DNA from: CAYXUG01 sp964468655 | GTDB taxonomy: Bacteria; Fidelibacterota; Marinisomatia; Marinisomatales; CAYXUG01 | DNA: 23,287 bases | NCBI GenBank assembly: GCA_964468655.1 | Contig: CAYXUG010000034.1 | Span: 1-23,287, forward strand | Direction of reading: 5' to 3' | Part shown: positions 23,252-23,287 of the stretch, in pieces | Layout: each line of letters starts with the position of its first letter | Numbering within the stretch: the first letter of the stretch is position 1 | The notes under the pieces: generated by a model | Databases searched by the model: none | What the model saw: only the letters and a program-made list of their open reading frames with translations | What the model was told of the DNA's origin: nothing | Program-made: the position numbers and the translations under genes

Positions 23252-23287
23252 CAGTCGGTAGAGCAGTGGACTGAAAATCCATGTGTC
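23240..23287 (+). tRNA. tRNA-Phe (GAA), 5' part, cut by the window edge
   Basis: The first 48 bases of a tRNA are present. The 5' acceptor strand is GGCTCGG. The D arm is GCTC / GAGC, with loop AGTCGGTA carrying the conserved GG. The anticodon stem GTGGA pairs with TCCAT around the loop CTGAAAA, which places the anticodon GAA at 34-36. The variable loop starts GTGTC and then the window ends, so the T arm and 3' acceptor strand are not seen. It is the only plus-strand gene, and so is divergent from the microcompartment operon. Confidence 0.92.

Overview
The window reads almost entirely on the minus strand. It looks like a chromosomal piece of a moderately AT-rich, Gram-negative bacterium that has a type IX secretion system (T9SS). 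Several things point to the Fibrobacterota-Chlorobiota-Bacteroidota neighbourhood. There is a giant SprA/Sov-type translocon gene, a NYPNPFNP-type C-terminal sorting tail, PorV/PorQ-like barrels and a secreted glutaminyl cyclase. Several start codons lack a Shine-Dalgarno. The sorting-tail flavour, a twin GW(N)-I-G / GYW-R surface domain and bacterial microcompartment (BMC) vertex genes make me favour a Marinimicrobia (SAR406)-like lineage over Bacteroidota proper. That assignment is inference from remembered family resemblance, not a search result.

Layout in transcription order, right to left. A tRNA-Phe on the plus strand (23240 to the window edge) is preceded by an 18-nt near copy of its own 5' end and a small structured element. 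Next is a tight operon of two EutN/CcmL-type BMC vertex proteins and the XTP/dITP pyrophosphatase rdgB (22985-21797). After a 111-bp gap comes a T9SS operon (21685-10120): sprA, a glutaminyl-peptide cyclotransferase, an unknown lipoprotein, a propeller-like protein with a T9SS/FlgD-type tail, and two PorV/PorQ-family barrels. Most junctions are overlapping stop/start codons. A membrane-anchored divergent polysaccharide deacetylase follows 58 bp downstream.

The left third (8834-327) carries large secreted proteins: an endonuclease/exonuclease/phosphatase-family nuclease, an endonuclease I, and a cytochrome-c-like protein with lamin-tail and OB-fold modules and a T9SS tail. A truncated glucose/sorbosone dehydrogenase sits at the left edge. 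The last ~55 bases encode, in another frame, a piece that looks like flotillin FloA, so the left end is probably a chimeric junction.

The most notable signal joins these parts. Every complete exported protein that is not a barrel or a lipoprotein (SprA, the cyclase itself, the propeller protein, both nucleases and the cytochrome fusion; six in all) has a glutamine at the predicted position +1 after signal-peptide cleavage. The gene for the enzyme that would convert that glutamine to pyroglutamate overlaps the sprA stop codon. This is the pattern known as the Bacteroidetes Q-rule, here physically tied to the T9SS translocon. A second candidate novelty is the twin-repeat GW-I-G/GYW-R domain, which ends both nucleases where a sorting tail would be expected.
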